A DNA stretch of 64,000 nucleotides from Glaciecola sp. (GCA_018623155.1 JAAZVZ010000002.1:101434-165433); one strand, 5' to 3'. Shown: positions 30,590 to 40,652, counted from the first letter of the stretch. Program-made: numbers and translations. The notes: generated from the letters alone by a model not told the origin.

Positions 30590-31713
30590 TGGATTTTAGT
30601 TTAATTCGTAACGCTTGGGTTGAAATCAACACCGCTCAATTGGCTGAAAATTTTGCCATCATTGAGCAATATGCCCCAGCTAACTTAAAACGATTATGTG
30701 TTGTCAAAGACAATGCATATGGCCATGGTGCTGTTACGACTGCGCGCTTAGCACTAGAAAATGGTTATAGTTATTTTGCTGTTGAAACAATTAAAGAAGC
30801 ATTAGAGCTTCGACAGGCAGATATCAAAGCCCCCATTTTGTTATTCGGTGAAGCTAGCCTTGAAGAACTCAAAGCCTGTGCAGCACTGAAAATTACCCCT
30901 TGTATCAATTCAGCCTATCGTGCTGAACAACTCAATAACGTATTAAAGCAAGCTAACCAGACCTTAAATGTACAGGTCGAAGTCGATACTGGAATGAGCC
31001 GCTGGGGAGTACCAGATACACATGCTGTGGAATGGATAACGACATTATCTCAGCAATATTCTCATTTGCGATTAGAAGGTGTGATGAGTCATTTTGCGAT
31101 GTCAGATGAGGCAGATAAATCATTTGCTTTGCATCAGCTAGGGCGATTTAAACAAGTCGTTCATCACCCAGATGTGCAAAGGCTTAAGCTTCCCTATATT
31201 CACATGAGTAATACAGGCGGATTGTTAGATTTACCTGATGCACACTTTACTATGGTGCGAACGGGTATCTTGCCCTTTGGGATCTATCCTTCACTTGTCT
31301 GTAATCAATATCCTGGACTCAAGCCAGTGATGTCGGTCAAAGCCAAAGTCATGACACTGCGTGATCTAGCGATAGGCGATAAAGTGGGTTATGGGATGCA
31401 TTTTACAGCCACAAAACCGATGAAAATTGCGGTCCTACCAATTGGTTATGGCGATGGGTATCCACGGGTTAGAAATAACGGGTATGTTCTTATACACGGT
31501 TCACAGTGTCCGGTCGTCGGTGGTAATGCAATGGATGCAATGATGGTAGATGTTACGCATTTACCGGATGTGGCATTAGAAGACGAAGTGGTATTAATGG
31601 GACAACAAGGTCATGAATATATTGGACCAAGAGATTTGGTAGCTTGGAAACATACTGTGTGTTATGAGATTTTAACTAATTGGCGCTCGAGATTACCTAG
31701 AATAGAAGTTTAA
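30589..31713 (+). CDS. alr: Alanine racemase
   Basis: PLP-dependent fold-type III racemase interconverting L- and D-alanine for peptidoglycan. The 374-residue protein has the PLP lysine K40 in VVKDNAYGHGAV (usually VKANAYGHG, so Ala to Asp next to the lysine), VDTGMSRWG (about 125-133), and the second catalytic residue Y268 in KVGYGMHFTA, followed by PIGYGDGYPR. The ORF track begins upstream, but ATG 30589 overlaps the ATP-grasp stop and fits the family start. It is the last gene of the coiled-coil/ATP-grasp/alr cassette. It might be a second racemase with a role beyond the cell wall. Confidence 0.92.
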   Translation: MDFSLIRNAWVEINTAQLAENFAIIEQYAPANLKRLCVVKDNAYGHGAVTTARLALENGYSYFAVETIKEALELRQADIKAPILLFGEASLEELKACAALKITPCINSAYRAEQLNNVLKQANQTLNVQVEVDTGMSRWGVPDTHAVEWITTLSQQYSHLRLEGVMSHFAMSDEADKSFALHQLGRFKQVVHHPDVQRLKLPYIHMSNTGGLLDLPDAHFTMVRTGILPFGIYPSLVCNQYPGLKPVMSVKAKVMTLRDLAIGDKVGYGMHFTATKPMKIAVLPIGYGDGYPRVRNNGYVLIHGSQCPVVGGNAMDAMMVDVTHLPDVALEDEVVLMGQQGHEYIGPRDLVAWKHTVCYEILTNWRSRLPRIEV

Positions 31714-31735
31714 ATAGGATTTGTTCACACAAAAT

Positions 31736-31765
31736 AAAAAGCCAGTTCAACTGAACTGGCTTTTT
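31736..31765. terminator. Bidirectional terminator between alr and rpsO
   Basis: AAAAAGCCAGTTCA AC TGAACTGGCTTTTT forms a near-complete palindrome with T-tracts on both strands, serving the convergent alr and rpsO transcripts. Confidence 0.9.
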
Positions 31766-31782
31766 GCTATTCAAAACAAGAC

Positions 31783-32052
31783 TTAGCGACGTAGGCCTAA
31801 GCGCTTGATCAAATCTTGGTAAGCTTCTAAGTTACGACCTTTTAAGTAGTCTAATAACTTACGACGCTGAGAAACCATGCGTAATAAACCACGACGTGAG
31901 TGGTGGTCTTTCTTGTGTGCTTTAAAGTGTGACTGTAACTTGTTGATGTTATGAGTTAACAAAGCAACTTGTACTTGAGGTGAACCGGTGTCGCCTTCTT
32001 TAGTCGCGTAATCAGCAACGATTGCTGCAGTTTCTTGAGTATTTAGTGACAT
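31783..32052 (-). CDS. rpsO: 30S ribosomal protein S15
   Basis: The 89-residue primary 16S rRNA-binding protein shows the family sequence [53 protein letters not shown] 32052 with GGAGAA upstream is preferred to the TTG at 32064. It is the last gene of the rimP-nusA-infB-rbfA-truB-rpsO run. In E. coli pnp follows rpsO, but here a terminator and the convergent alr follow instead. Confidence 0.96.
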   Translation of the reverse strand: MSLNTQETAAIVADYATKEGDTGSPQVQVALLTHNINKLQSHFKAHKKDHHSRRGLLRMVSQRRKLLDYLKGRNLEAYQDLIKRLGLRR

Positions 32053-32164
32053 AATCTTCTCCAAATGTTGATTAAGTAAGCCCGATCACTAATTCAGATC
32101 TTACGAAGAGCGCGCATTATATAAAATCTGTGCGCAATTGCAAGCAATCACAGGATTTAAAAAA

Positions 32165-33079
32165 TTAGTTAACAATTAATCTCTTAGAATACACAATCCC
32201 ATCTTCAAGTACCTCTCCAACACCAATAAATTCTTCTTCACAATATAATCGATACATACCAACACTTGCTGTAACTGCTTGTGGCTGCCCGTAACGCAAC
32301 CCATCTCTTTGTCGAAGTGATACTTGACATTTGGGTAATGAAGCTACTGGTGAATCCGCTGGCAATAGATACTGATCAATTAATTCAAAACGCTCGTCTT
32401 TATGCTCATCAGCAATCGCTTGTAACTCATCAAACGTCAGCATTTTGTCAATTGGGTAATCCGCAACACGTGTGCGTCTTAGTTCAGTAACATAAGCACC
32501 ACACCCCAAATCTTGACCGATATCATCCACCAAAGAGCGAATATAAGTGCCTTTGGAAACACGTACGGTTAACGCAAACTCATCAGCTGTGATCTCATCG
32601 ATCGACATCTCAAAAATAGTGATCGGACGCGATGGCCGATCGATAGTAATGCCTTGTCTAGCATACCAATACAAGGGTTTCCCTTCGTGCTTAAGCGCGG
32701 AATACATCGACGGTACTTGCTCAGATTGGCCAAGATAAGCTAAACAAGCGTTTCGAATTTGGGACTCAGTCACATTAACTGGCTTGGTTTCAACGACTTC
32801 CCCATCAGCATCTGAGGTGTCGGTTCGAATGCCGAGCTTCGCTCGTACATAATAGGTTTTGTCTGCATCCAATAAGTATTGAGAAAACTTGGTCGACTCA
32901 CCTAAACAAATCGGTAACATCCCGCTGGCAAGCGGATCTAATGCACCGGTATGACCTGCTTTTTTGGCATTAAAAATGGCTCTGACACGTTGCAAGTAAC
33001 GATTAGATGATTCGCCTAACGGTTTATCTAATAAAAAGACCCCGTTAATCGCACGACCACTTTTGCGACTTCGCGCCAT
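32165..33079 (-). CDS. truB: tRNA pseudouridine-55 synthase
   Basis: TruB makes pseudouridine 55 in the T loop of nearly all tRNAs. The 304-residue protein has GVFLLDKPLGESSN (about 13-26), the catalytic D48 in KAGHTGALDPLASGMLPICLGE, and a C-terminal PUA-like domain ending FIGVGEVLEDGIVYSKRLI. It begins two bases after rbfA, within the conserved translation operon. Confidence 0.96.
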   Translation of the reverse strand: MARSRKSGRAINGVFLLDKPLGESSNRYLQRVRAIFNAKKAGHTGALDPLASGMLPICLGESTKFSQYLLDADKTYYVRAKLGIRTDTSDADGEVVETKPVNVTESQIRNACLAYLGQSEQVPSMYSALKHEGKPLYWYARQGITIDRPSRPITIFEMSIDEITADEFALTVRVSKGTYIRSLVDDIGQDLGCGAYVTELRRTRVADYPIDKMLTFDELQAIADEHKDERFELIDQYLLPADSPVASLPKCQVSLRQRDGLRYGQPQAVTASVGMYRLYCEEEFIGVGEVLEDGIVYSKRLIVN

Positions 33080-33081
33080 GT

Positions 33082-33495
33082 TTATTCATCCTCTGGTTGA
33101 GGACTTAGATCCTCGGTATCACCTGATTTTTTTGCGTCTTCACGACGAACTTGTGATACCAAGTTTGAAATACGCATTCCTTCAGTGATAGAGCTGTCTT
33201 GAATAAAACGCAAAGATGGAGTGCTGCGCATCTTTACACGACGACCAAGTAATCCTCGGACAAAACTTTTGCCTTCGTCCAATAATTTCATTGACGCTTT
33301 ATTTTTAGCCTCATCCATTTCTAAAAAAGTAACATAGACCTTGGCATACGCTAAATCTCTTGAGACCTCGACCCCTGATACGGTAACCATACCGATTTCG
33401 GGGGCTTGGTGCTTAAACTCATGATTGAGGATGCTGGCAATTTCTTTGTGTAGTTGTTGCGATACACGATCGGTTCTGGAAAATTCTCTGGCCAT
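33082..33495 (-). CDS. rbfA: 30S ribosome-binding factor A
   Basis: RbfA is a KH-like assembly factor for the 30S subunit, needed for 16S rRNA 5-prime processing. The 137-residue protein starts AREFSRTDRVSQQLHKEIASILNHEF and contains VTVSGVEVSRDLAYAKVYVTFLE and the C-terminal RSTPSLRFIQDSSITEGMRIS. AGGAG and AGG lie upstream of ATG 33495. A strong hairpin with a T-tract separates it from infB, so its expression may be reduced or separately driven. Confidence 0.95.
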   Translation of the reverse strand: MAREFSRTDRVSQQLHKEIASILNHEFKHQAPEIGMVTVSGVEVSRDLAYAKVYVTFLEMDEAKNKASMKLLDEGKSFVRGLLGRRVKMRSTPSLRFIQDSSITEGMRISNLVSQVRREDAKKSGDTEDLSPQPEDE

Positions 33496-33512
33496 ATACC
33501 TATCTCCTAGAC

Positions 33513-33537
33513 AAAAACGGAGGCCAGTAGCCTCCGT
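33513..33537 (-). terminator. Terminator-like hairpin between infB and rbfA
   Basis: On the minus strand ACGGAGGC TACTG GCCTCCGT is followed by TTTTTGT. It has all the marks of an intrinsic terminator inside an operon, so it may act as an attenuator or processing site. Confidence 0.7.
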
Positions 33538-33558
33538 CGTAATAACGTACTGTGGTGA

Positions 33559-36159
33559 TTAAATCTCGCGAGCCACTTCGACCACTTCGAATACCTCGAT
33601 TTGGTCACCCACTTTGACGTCATTATAGTTTTTAACGCCAATACCACATTCGATGCCTTTCTTGACTTCTTGAACGTCGTCTTTAAAGCGACGTAATGAC
33701 TCCAGTTCACCTTCGTAAATCACCACGTTTTCACGTAACACGCGAATTGGGTTATTACGCTTGATGATACCTTCAGTTACCATACAACCAGCAATCGCGC
33801 CAATCTTAGGTGACTTGAATACATCGCGCACTTCAGCCAAACCAATTATTTGTTGCTTGAATTCTGGAGAAAGCATACCGCTCATGGCTGATTTGACTTC
33901 ATCAATCAAATCATAAATAACTGAGTAATAGCGCAAATCGATTTCTTCAGCTTCTAATACGCGACGCGCAGAGGCATCAGCACGAACATTAAAACCTACG
34001 ACGATTGCACTTGATGCAGCTGCCAAGCTTGCATCTGTCTCAGTAATACCACCGACACCAGAGCCGACAATGTTTACTTTCACTTCATCAGTTGAAAGTT
34101 TGATCAAACTTTCAGAAATCGCTTCGACTGAACCTTGTACGTCAGCTTTTAAGACAACGTTGAGTTCAGAAACATCACCTGCTTCCATATTTGCGAACAT
34201 GTTTTCAAGTTTCGCTTTTTGTTGTTTAGCAAGTTTGACTTCACGTTGTTTAATAGAACGTTTCGTTGCCACTTCACGAGCTTTACGGTCATCTTTAACC
34301 ACTAAAGCATCTTCACCAGCGACAGGCACACCTGATAGGCCCAATACTTCAACTGGCGTTGATGGGCCAGCCGTTTTGATTTCAGCACCATGTTCGTCAC
34401 GCATCGCACGCACTCGACCATACTCAAGACCACATAGCAAAATATCACCTGGGTGAAGCTGTCCTTCTTGGACCAAGACAGAAGCAACTGGTCCACGGCC
34501 TTTGTCCAATCGCGATTCGATTACGATACCGCGCGCTGGACCGTTATCAACAGCCTGTAAATCGAGGATTTCAGCTTGCAAACTAATGGCTTCGAGTAAC
34601 TCGTCAACGCCTTGACCTGATTTAGCAGAGACATGAACGAATTGATGTTCACCGCCCCATTCTTCCGGAATTACTTCCAGTTGAGAAAGTTCAGTTTTGA
34701 CTCGCTCTGGATCCGCAGCCTCTTTATCAATTTTGTTTACTGCTACAATCAAAGGCACACCAGCAGCTCTTGCGTGCTGTACAGCTTCTTTAGTCTGTGG
34801 CATTACACCATCATCTGCAGCCACTACAATAATTACAATATCTGTTGCGGTAGCTCCACGAGCACGCATGGCTGTAAACGCTGCGTGTCCAGGCGTATCC
34901 AAGAAGGCGATGCGACCGTTGTCAGTTTCTACTGAATAAGCACCAATATGCTGAGTAATACCGCCTGCTTCACCGTCAGCCACTTTAGATGCACGAATAT
35001 AATCAAGTAATGATGTCTTACCGTGGTCAACGTGACCCATAATCGTCACTACAGGTGCTCGGCTGACTTTTTCACCGTTACCTGATTCAGCAATCAATTC
35101 ATCTTCTAATGCGTTCTCATTAACCAGTTCATATTTGTGACCCATTTCTTCGATCACTAGTGTTGCCGTATCTTGGTCAAGCACTTGATTGATGGTTGCC
35201 ATTTCACCCATTTTCATCATGGTTTTGATAACTTCGTTAGCTTTAACAGCTAGTTTATTTGCTAACTCACCAACCGAAATGGTTTCACCCAATTTCACCA
35301 CGCGCTCAACGGGCGCAGCTGGCTTGTTGAAACCCTGTTTAAGGTTGTCAGCTGCTTTTTTCTTCTTACGACGACGACCGCCACGCTCAATTTGCATGTC
35401 TTCCTCGTCTTCAGCTTCTTGCGCATATCGGTTAGAGTGCATATGCACTTCTTCCGCTTCTTGCGCTTTGCGACGTTCTTCTTCTTCTTTCCAGCGACGC
35501 TCGTTTTCTTCTGCTAGTTTTCGTGCCTCTTCAGCTGCTTTTTTCGCATCCTCTTCGAGCTTACGCTGTGCTTCGGCTTCTTGTTGTTTACGAATTTTCT
35601 CAGCTTCTGCACGAGCCGCTTCTTGAGCGGCAACCTCTTCTGGAGAGAGAACGGCTTCTTTTTTCTTGCGTTCTTCGGCTTCTTTTTTGGCTTCAGCAGC
35701 GCGCTTTGCTTCGGCTTCAGCAGCCTTACGACGAGCTTCTTCTGCTTCACGAGCCTTTGCTTCAGCTGCTTTTTTAGCTTCTTCAGCTGCTTTTTGTTCA
35801 GCTTCTAAACGCGCTTGCTCTGCCGCTTGGCGTTCAGCCTCTTCTTTGGCTAAACGCGCTTCTTCTTCTGGTGAACGCTTTACGAATGTGCGCTTTTTGC
35901 GGACTTCCACTTTGACGTTTTTTGAACGACCAATATTAAGGGTCGTAGTTTTCTTTCGCGTCAACGTCATTTTTTTCGGCGCTACATCACCATCACCGCC
36001 GTGTTGCTTACTCAAATGCTCAAGCAGTTTTTTCTTTTCGTCTTCTGTGACGCCTTGACCAATTTGTTTGTCAATACCTGCGTCTTTAAATTGTTGCACG
36101 AGTCGATCAACATTGGTGCCGATATCACTTGCTAATTTTTCTAAGGTTACCTCAGACAT
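33559..36159 (-). CDS. infB: Translation initiation factor IF-2
   Basis: IF-2 is the GTPase that recruits initiator tRNA and joins the subunits. The 866-residue protein has an N-terminal IF2-N domain ([26 protein letters not shown]), a highly charged Ala/Lys/Glu-rich region (about 85-250), and a second IF2-N (about 285-340). The G domain has G1 [13 protein letters not shown] (about 376), DTPGHAAF and [11 protein letters not shown], with beta-barrel and C-terminal domains to the end. The low-complexity region produces several long antisense shadow ORFs. GGGGAGA precedes ATG 36159; nusA lies 23 nt upstream. Confidence 0.98.
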   Translation of the reverse strand: MSEVTLEKLASDIGTNVDRLVQQFKDAGIDKQIGQGVTEDEKKKLLEHLSKQHGGDGDVAPKKMTLTRKKTTTLNIGRSKNVKVEVRKKRTFVKRSPEEEARLAKEEAERQAAEQARLEAEQKAAEEAKKAAEAKAREAEEARRKAAEAEAKRAAEAKKEAEERKKKEAVLSPEEVAAQEAARAEAEKIRKQQEAEAQRKLEEDAKKAAEEARKLAEENERRWKEEEERRKAQEAEEVHMHSNRYAQEAEDEEDMQIERGGRRRKKKKAADNLKQGFNKPAAPVERVVKLGETISVGELANKLAVKANEVIKTMMKMGEMATINQVLDQDTATLVIEEMGHKYELVNENALEDELIAESGNGEKVSRAPVVTIMGHVDHGKTSLLDYIRASKVADGEAGGITQHIGAYSVETDNGRIAFLDTPGHAAFTAMRARGATATDIVIIVVAADDGVMPQTKEAVQHARAAGVPLIVAVNKIDKEAADPERVKTELSQLEVIPEEWGGEHQFVHVSAKSGQGVDELLEAISLQAEILDLQAVDNGPARGIVIESRLDKGRGPVASVLVQEGQLHPGDILLCGLEYGRVRAMRDEHGAEIKTAGPSTPVEVLGLSGVPVAGEDALVVKDDRKAREVATKRSIKQREVKLAKQQKAKLENMFANMEAGDVSELNVVLKADVQGSVEAISESLIKLSTDEVKVNIVGSGVGGITETDASLAAASSAIVVGFNVRADASARRVLEAEEIDLRYYSVIYDLIDEVKSAMSGMLSPEFKQQIIGLAEVRDVFKSPKIGAIAGCMVTEGIIKRNNPIRVLRENVVIYEGELESLRRFKDDVQEVKKGIECGIGVKNYNDVKVGDQIEVFEVVEVAREI

Positions 36160-36182
36160 ATGCTCTCCCCTATGTTGATATA

Positions 36183-37667
36183 TTACTCATCACCAAACCA
36201 TTTGATATTACGTGCAGCCATGATCAATGCACCTGCAGAAGCTTCATCAAGCCCCTCAATATCAATAATGTCATCGACACCTTGTTCAGCTAATTCTTCG
36301 AGATCTGTTATTTTGAGCTTGGCCAATTCAGCGGCAAGTTCAGGTGTCATACCTTCAAGATTCAGTAACTCTTCCTGAGGTTCCATAGACTCTTCATTGG
36401 CAAGTGCTTTAGTGGTTAAATATGCACGCGCTCGAGTCCGAAGCTCTTCAACGATATCTTCATCGAGACCGTCAATTTCGAGTAACTCACTGACAGGTAC
36501 ATAAGCAATTTCTTCAAGACTACTGAACCCTTCATCCGCTAAAACACCAGCAAACTCTTCATCAATATCCAGAGCTTCTACGAACACATCAATTACTTGT
36601 GAGCTCTCAGCAGCTTGTTTTGCTTCTAAGTCTTCAACCGTCATGACATTGAGCTCCCAACCGGTTAGTTGGCTAGCTAAACGGACGTTTTGACCAGACT
36701 TACCAATCGCTTGAGCCAGGTTGTCAGCTTCTACAGCTACATCCATTGTCATGGTGTCTTCATCTGCAACAATACTCGCAACTTCAGCTGGAGCCATCGC
36801 ATTGACCACAAATTGTGGTGCTTCTTCATCCCACAATACGATGTCAACACGCTCACCACCTAATTCATTCGTCACCGCCTGTACACGTGAGCCACGCATA
36901 CCTACACAAGCGCCAACGGGATCGAGACGCTTATCATTGGTTTTGACTGCAATTTTTGCACGTGAACCTGGATCGCGAGCAGCAGATTTGATTTCTAGTG
37001 TCTCTTCTTGGATTTCAGGTACCTCTAGGCGAAACAACTCGATAATCATGTCTGGATTTGTACGCGAGATTAATAGCTGAGGGCCACGTGCTTCTGGGCG
37101 AATAGCGTATAATAAACCGCGGACTCGGTCACCTGGACGGAATGTTTCACGAGGCAACATATCGTCTTTGTAAATAGCACCTTCTGCATTGTTGCCCAAG
37201 TCGACAATAATCATATCACGAGTTGCTTTCTTAACCGTGCCGGTAACTAACTCACCTACTTTGTCTTCATATTCCGCAACCATTTGAGCACGTTCAGCTT
37301 CACGTACTTTCTGGAAAATAACCTGCTTAGCAAGTTGAGTGGTAATTCGGTCAAACGTAACCGATTCAATTTGCTCTTCTACGTAGTCCCCCGCTTGAAC
37401 CTCTGGCTCGTCGATTTGAGCTGCAGAGAGTGTCATTTCGGCGTAAGGGTTTTCTTGCTCTTGATCGTCTTCGATAACTAACCAACGACGAAAAGTATCA
37501 AAGTCTCCCGTCGATCGGTCAATGCTAACACGCACTTCGATTTCGCCTTGGTTTTTCTTTTTAGTAGCAGTGGCTAACGCAAATTCAAGCGCCTCAAAAA
37601 TACTTTCTCTTGGTACTTGTTTCTCATTGGAAACTGCTTCAGCAACTAATAAGATTTCTTTACTCAT
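36183..37667 (-). CDS. nusA: Transcription termination/antitermination factor NusA
   Basis: NusA binds RNA polymerase and modulates pausing, termination and antitermination. The 494 residues include the N-terminal polymerase-binding domain (about 1-125), S1 ([29 protein letters not shown]), two KH domains ([49 protein letters not shown]), and two acidic C-terminal repeats (about 350-490) as in E. coli. It sits between rimP and infB in the conserved operon. Confidence 0.98.
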   Translation of the reverse strand: MSKEILLVAEAVSNEKQVPRESIFEALEFALATATKKKNQGEIEVRVSIDRSTGDFDTFRRWLVIEDDQEQENPYAEMTLSAAQIDEPEVQAGDYVEEQIESVTFDRITTQLAKQVIFQKVREAERAQMVAEYEDKVGELVTGTVKKATRDMIIVDLGNNAEGAIYKDDMLPRETFRPGDRVRGLLYAIRPEARGPQLLISRTNPDMIIELFRLEVPEIQEETLEIKSAARDPGSRAKIAVKTNDKRLDPVGACVGMRGSRVQAVTNELGGERVDIVLWDEEAPQFVVNAMAPAEVASIVADEDTMTMDVAVEADNLAQAIGKSGQNVRLASQLTGWELNVMTVEDLEAKQAAESSQVIDVFVEALDIDEEFAGVLADEGFSSLEEIAYVPVSELLEIDGLDEDIVEELRTRARAYLTTKALANEESMEPQEELLNLEGMTPELAAELAKLKITDLEELAEQGVDDIIDIEGLDEASAGALIMAARNIKWFGDE

Positions 37668-37697
37668 AATGCTATATCCCGTTTCGTGCGTGCTACT

Positions 37698-38159
37698 TTA
37701 AAAAGTCGGCACTACATTCGCTTTTTCAATGTTATTGATGGCAAGTGTGTACTCTACACCATCGACGTTTATTATAATATTTTGGTCATCCGCTTGCATC
37801 ACCGTACCTTTAAACTTACGGCGATTGTTTTCTACCGGCATACGCGTTCGACACTCGATAACTTCGTTGATAACTTCACCATAATGGGCTGCAATAAACA
37901 ATGGTCTATCCATACCCGGTGAAGACACCTCTAGGTGATATTCGGTCGCAATCGGATCTTCAACATCTAAAATTGCACTGGCTTGATGCGAGACATCCGC
38001 ACAGTTATCTACTGAAATACCTTCTGGGTGATCAATAAAAATTCGCAATATAGAGTGTTTACCTGCTCGAACAAACTCCAGGCCATAAAATTCAAACCCC
38101 AACGACTCTGCAGCCGGAGCAAGCATTTCAGTGAGTTTTTGTTCTAATTGTGACGCCAA
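37698..38159 (-). CDS. rimP: Ribosome maturation factor RimP
   Basis: RimP assists 30S maturation. The 153-residue protein shows LEQKLTEMLAPAAESLGFEFYGLEFVRAGKHSILRIFID, the conserved NCADVSHQASAILDVEDPI and YHLEVSSPGMDRPLF. The start codon appears to be TTG at 38159, preceded by AGGAG at good spacing; no in-frame ATG lies nearby. It is the first protein gene of the nusA-infB operon, downstream of the initiator tRNA and a strong hairpin. Confidence 0.93.
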   Translation of the reverse strand: MASQLEQKLTEMLAPAAESLGFEFYGLEFVRAGKHSILRIFIDHPEGISVDNCADVSHQASAILDVEDPIATEYHLEVSSPGMDRPLFIAAHYGEVINEVIECRTRMPVENNRRKFKGTVMQADDQNIIINVDGVEYTLAINNIEKANVVPTF

Positions 38160-38198
38160 TCTAATCTCCTAAATGAATTTTTTCTAGGTCCAAAAACG

Positions 38199-38231
38199 AA
38201 AAAAGCCCCTTTCAAGCAGGGGCTTTTTAAT
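38199..38231. terminator. Bidirectional hairpin between initiator tRNA and rimP
   Basis: AAAAAAGCCCCT TTCAAGC AGGGGCTTTTTA is a strong stem with T-tracts on both strands. On the minus strand it would terminate or attenuate transcription coming from the tRNA before rimP. Confidence 0.8.
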
Positions 38232-38286
38232 ACTTCTTGGACCCTAGTCCACCATCTATCTAGAATTATCTAGATAACAATGTAAG

Positions 38287-38363
<77 letters not shown>

Positions 38364-38485
38364 CTTGAAACCTGGATGAAAGGCTTCCGCCTCTCAAGTG
38401 GTGCGTATTATACATTTCTAAGCTTAGTTCGCAAGGGCAAAACCATTTTATTTTGGATATTTTATCTGTTTGCTTATTATATGAA

Positions 38486-38788
38486 CTATTTGAACTGCTC
38501 CATCTTATTGGCTAGTTTGAAATCCAATTCGCTAATGCCTTGGACCTCATGAGTCACCAAATCTACTTTAACCTTATTATATACATTTGACCATTCTGGA
38601 TGATGGTTTAATTTTTCTGACCAAATCGCCATCTGCCCCATCCAACCAAAAGCTCTAATGAAGGATTTAAAGACAAACTCTTTGTGTAATTTGCCATCGA
38701 TAATTTGCCATTGCTCCTCCTCGGGGATTGCCGTGTTAAGCTCAATCAATTGTGCTTCTAATTGTGTGGGACACAGTTTTTCTGCCAT
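38486..38788 (-). CDS. phhB: 4a-hydroxytetrahydrobiopterin (pterin-4a-carbinolamine) dehydratase
   Basis: This small enzyme (100 residues) regenerates pterin cofactor for phenylalanine hydroxylase. The family signature is KLNHHPEWSNVYNKVKVDLVTHEVQGISELDFKLANKM (about 60-97), with the HHPEW active-site histidines. phhA is not adjacent here, so the partner hydroxylase, if present, lies elsewhere. It is divergent from a LysR-type regulator. Confidence 0.93.
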   Translation of the reverse strand: MAEKLCPTQLEAQLIELNTAIPEEEQWQIIDGKLHKEFVFKSFIRAFGWMGQMAIWSEKLNHHPEWSNVYNKVKVDLVTHEVQGISELDFKLANKMEQFK

Positions 38789-38902
38789 TGTGCTATGCTC
38801 CTTTTTATAAATATTACGGTAACGACCACAATAAGATCCTTGATGTTTAATTAATCTTGCTTATAGTGTGTAAACTAAATCATAAACATAACTAATAAAA
38901 AT

Positions 38903-39817
38903 ATGAACCTACATCGTATTGATTTGAACTTATTTGCCGTATTTGACGCGATTTACACTGCTGGTAGTCTCACTAAAGCCGCAGATGTATTGTGTATAAC
39001 CCAACCGGCAGTCAGTAATTCCTTGGCTAGGTTACGGGAACTGTTTAACGACCCCTTATTTGTTCGCACTGGTCATACTATGACACCAACACCCGTTGCA
39101 CAAAATATGATTGTGCCTGCCCGAGAAGCACTCAATCTTATGCGCAAAAGCATTCAAGCCAGTCATGAATTTGACCCCAGCCAAGCGGTCAAACAATTTA
39201 CCTTTGCCAGCCGAGATTTAATGGAAGTCAGTATTATTCCTCGGTTACTGTCTTTGTTGGAAGATGTGGCGCCAACGATTACTCTTGCAAATTATGATAT
39301 CCCTCAAGCTAAAGTCATATCTGAAATGGCCAATGGCAGATTGGATTTTTATGTAGATTCGAGTAACTTTTCAGACCAACATCTCAAAAAACAACGCATT
39401 GCATCAGACCGGTATGTTTTAATTGCGCGAAATGGTCACCCAAAACTGACCAAAGGATGTGATTTAGAAACATTCCTGAATCTGCAGCACATCAGTGTAG
39501 AACACGCAAATGAGTTAGAAGGTGTTGATCTTGCGCTTGATAAGCTCGGCTTTCAACGCAAGATAAGTTATCAGTCACAGCACTTTTTAACGGTACCAAG
39601 TGCCTTGTTAAAAACCAATATGGTTGCTTGCCTGCCTTATCATTTAGCGAAACACTACGATGTTGCAATTTATGAACTTCCCGTTCCAGTCAACCCTTTA
39701 GAGTATTATTTATACTGGCACGTCTCTGTGGAAAATGACAAAGCGCATCAATGGATGCGCAATGAATTATTTAAAATCTGTCAAAATTACCAAAAGCAAC
39801 TCTTACCCGAACATTAG
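38903..39817 (+). CDS. LysR-family transcriptional regulator
   Basis: The 304-residue protein has the N-terminal LysR helix-turn-helix (LNLFAVFDAIYTAGSLTKAADVLCITQPAVSNSLARLRELFNDPLFVRTG, about 8-58) and a substrate-binding domain to the end. The MTPTPVAQ linker is typical of the NodD/LeuO-like branch. The ligand and targets are unknown. It is divergent from phhB, which could be a target, but no clear T-N11-A operator was seen in the 114-nt gap. Its stop shares four bases with the convergent DUF3106 gene. Confidence 0.9.
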   Translation: MNLHRIDLNLFAVFDAIYTAGSLTKAADVLCITQPAVSNSLARLRELFNDPLFVRTGHTMTPTPVAQNMIVPAREALNLMRKSIQASHEFDPSQAVKQFTFASRDLMEVSIIPRLLSLLEDVAPTITLANYDIPQAKVISEMANGRLDFYVDSSNFSDQHLKKQRIASDRYVLIARNGHPKLTKGCDLETFLNLQHISVEHANELEGVDLALDKLGFQRKISYQSQHFLTVPSALLKTNMVACLPYHLAKHYDVAIYELPVPVNPLEYYLYWHVSVENDKAHQWMRNELFKICQNYQKQLLPEH

Positions 39818-40320
39818 ACAGCATCTTTGATATAAGCCAGTTTCTCCTGAGGCGACATACCTTTTGTTGCCTTTCGAATCACTTTGCGTTGTTCTGGCGT
39901 CAACTCTTTTACCTTTTCTTTCATGATACGGAGTTCATCTAAGATCTGTTGCTTTTCCTCATCGGGTAACGCTTTAAAAGCCTTTGCTTTTTCTTTCATC
40001 GCACGTTTTTGTTCAGGCGATAAATTAACAAAACGTTTTACGCGTTTTTTTACCTGATCACGCTCTTCAGGTGACATTTCCCGAAGTTTACTCATGCGCT
40101 CTTTGGCTTGCTTTCTACGCTCAGGAGGTAAATCTAACCAACGATTTGCCCGTTTGATGAGTTTTAGCTGTTCTGGCTCACTAACGTCTTGCCAGGAAAA
40201 TTCGTATTTTTGTAACGCTTTTTGTTGCGCTCGAGTCAGTGAATTCCATTCCACGGCAAATACCTGACTTGTGCATATAAGAGTACCAAACACAATTAAT
40301 TTAAGGATTGTTTTTTTCAT
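39814..40320 (-). CDS. Secreted DUF3106-family repeat protein
   Basis: The 168-residue protein has a signal peptide (MKKTILKLIVFGTLICTSQVFA) and then a charged helical region built from repeats of about 20 residues containing a LSPEERDQVKKRVKRF / LSPEQKRAMKEKAKAF pattern, typical of DUF3106. Its function is unknown; a periplasmic sensor or chaperone-like role is only speculation from its link to sigma-factor operons. It overlaps the upstream small membrane protein gene by four bases (ATGA) and is the third gene after the ECF sigma factor. Confidence 0.82.
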   Translation of the reverse strand: MKKTILKLIVFGTLICTSQVFAVEWNSLTRAQQKALQKYEFSWQDVSEPEQLKLIKRANRWLDLPPERRKQAKERMSKLREMSPEERDQVKKRVKRFVNLSPEQKRAMKEKAKAFKALPDEEKQQILDELRIMKEKVKELTPEQRKVIRKATKGMSPQEKLAYIKDAV

Positions 40321-40652
40321 TGTTTCTCTCCATCTTCATGGTCTAATTTTTCAGTCATATTGGTCTCAATATCCAGTAAATCATCGCGAATAGCGACAAA
40401 CATCAACTCATCACTGAGCAGTAATTCAAACTCAGCAGCATCCGCTAATGGCATGGGCTCTATGGCATAACTTTGTGTAGTCATGAACACGGTAGCACCA
40501 CAAACCATAAGAGCTGGTACCAGCCATCCTCTAAATGAATTGGAAGGATTAGATTGTTTTCGCAGTTTTTCAAGGCGTTTACTCACGAATGGATCCATTG
40601 CCTTCTGCTGAGCTTCAAAAAGCGCTTCAATCGAATCACGCGGCGTGTTCAT
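40317..40652 (-). CDS. Small single-pass membrane protein, possible anti-sigma factor
   Basis: The 111-residue protein has a cytoplasmic-looking charged N terminus (SIEALFEAQQKAMDPFVSKRLEKLRKQ), one transmembrane helix (WLVPALMVCGATVFMTTQSYA, about 43-63), and an acidic C-terminal part. AGGAGG before ATG 40652 is strong and rules out the GTG listed in the ORF track. It overlaps the sigma gene end by 17 nt. Position suggests an anti-sigma factor or a DUF3619-like protein; no cysteine-histidine ZAS motif is present. Confidence 0.7.
   Translation of the reverse strand: MNTPRDSIEALFEAQQKAMDPFVSKRLEKLRKQSNPSNSFRGWLVPALMVCGATVFMTTQSYAIEPMPLADAAEFELLLSDELMFVAIRDDLLDIETNMTEKLDHEDGEKQ

Noticed and set aside
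34697-36058. Long plus-strand ORFs (for example 35189-35626 and 35666-36058) opposite infB
   Set aside because: They are antisense shadows of the Ala/Lys/Glu-rich region of IF-2, with Ser/Phe/Arg-rich low-complexity translations and no ribosome-binding sites.
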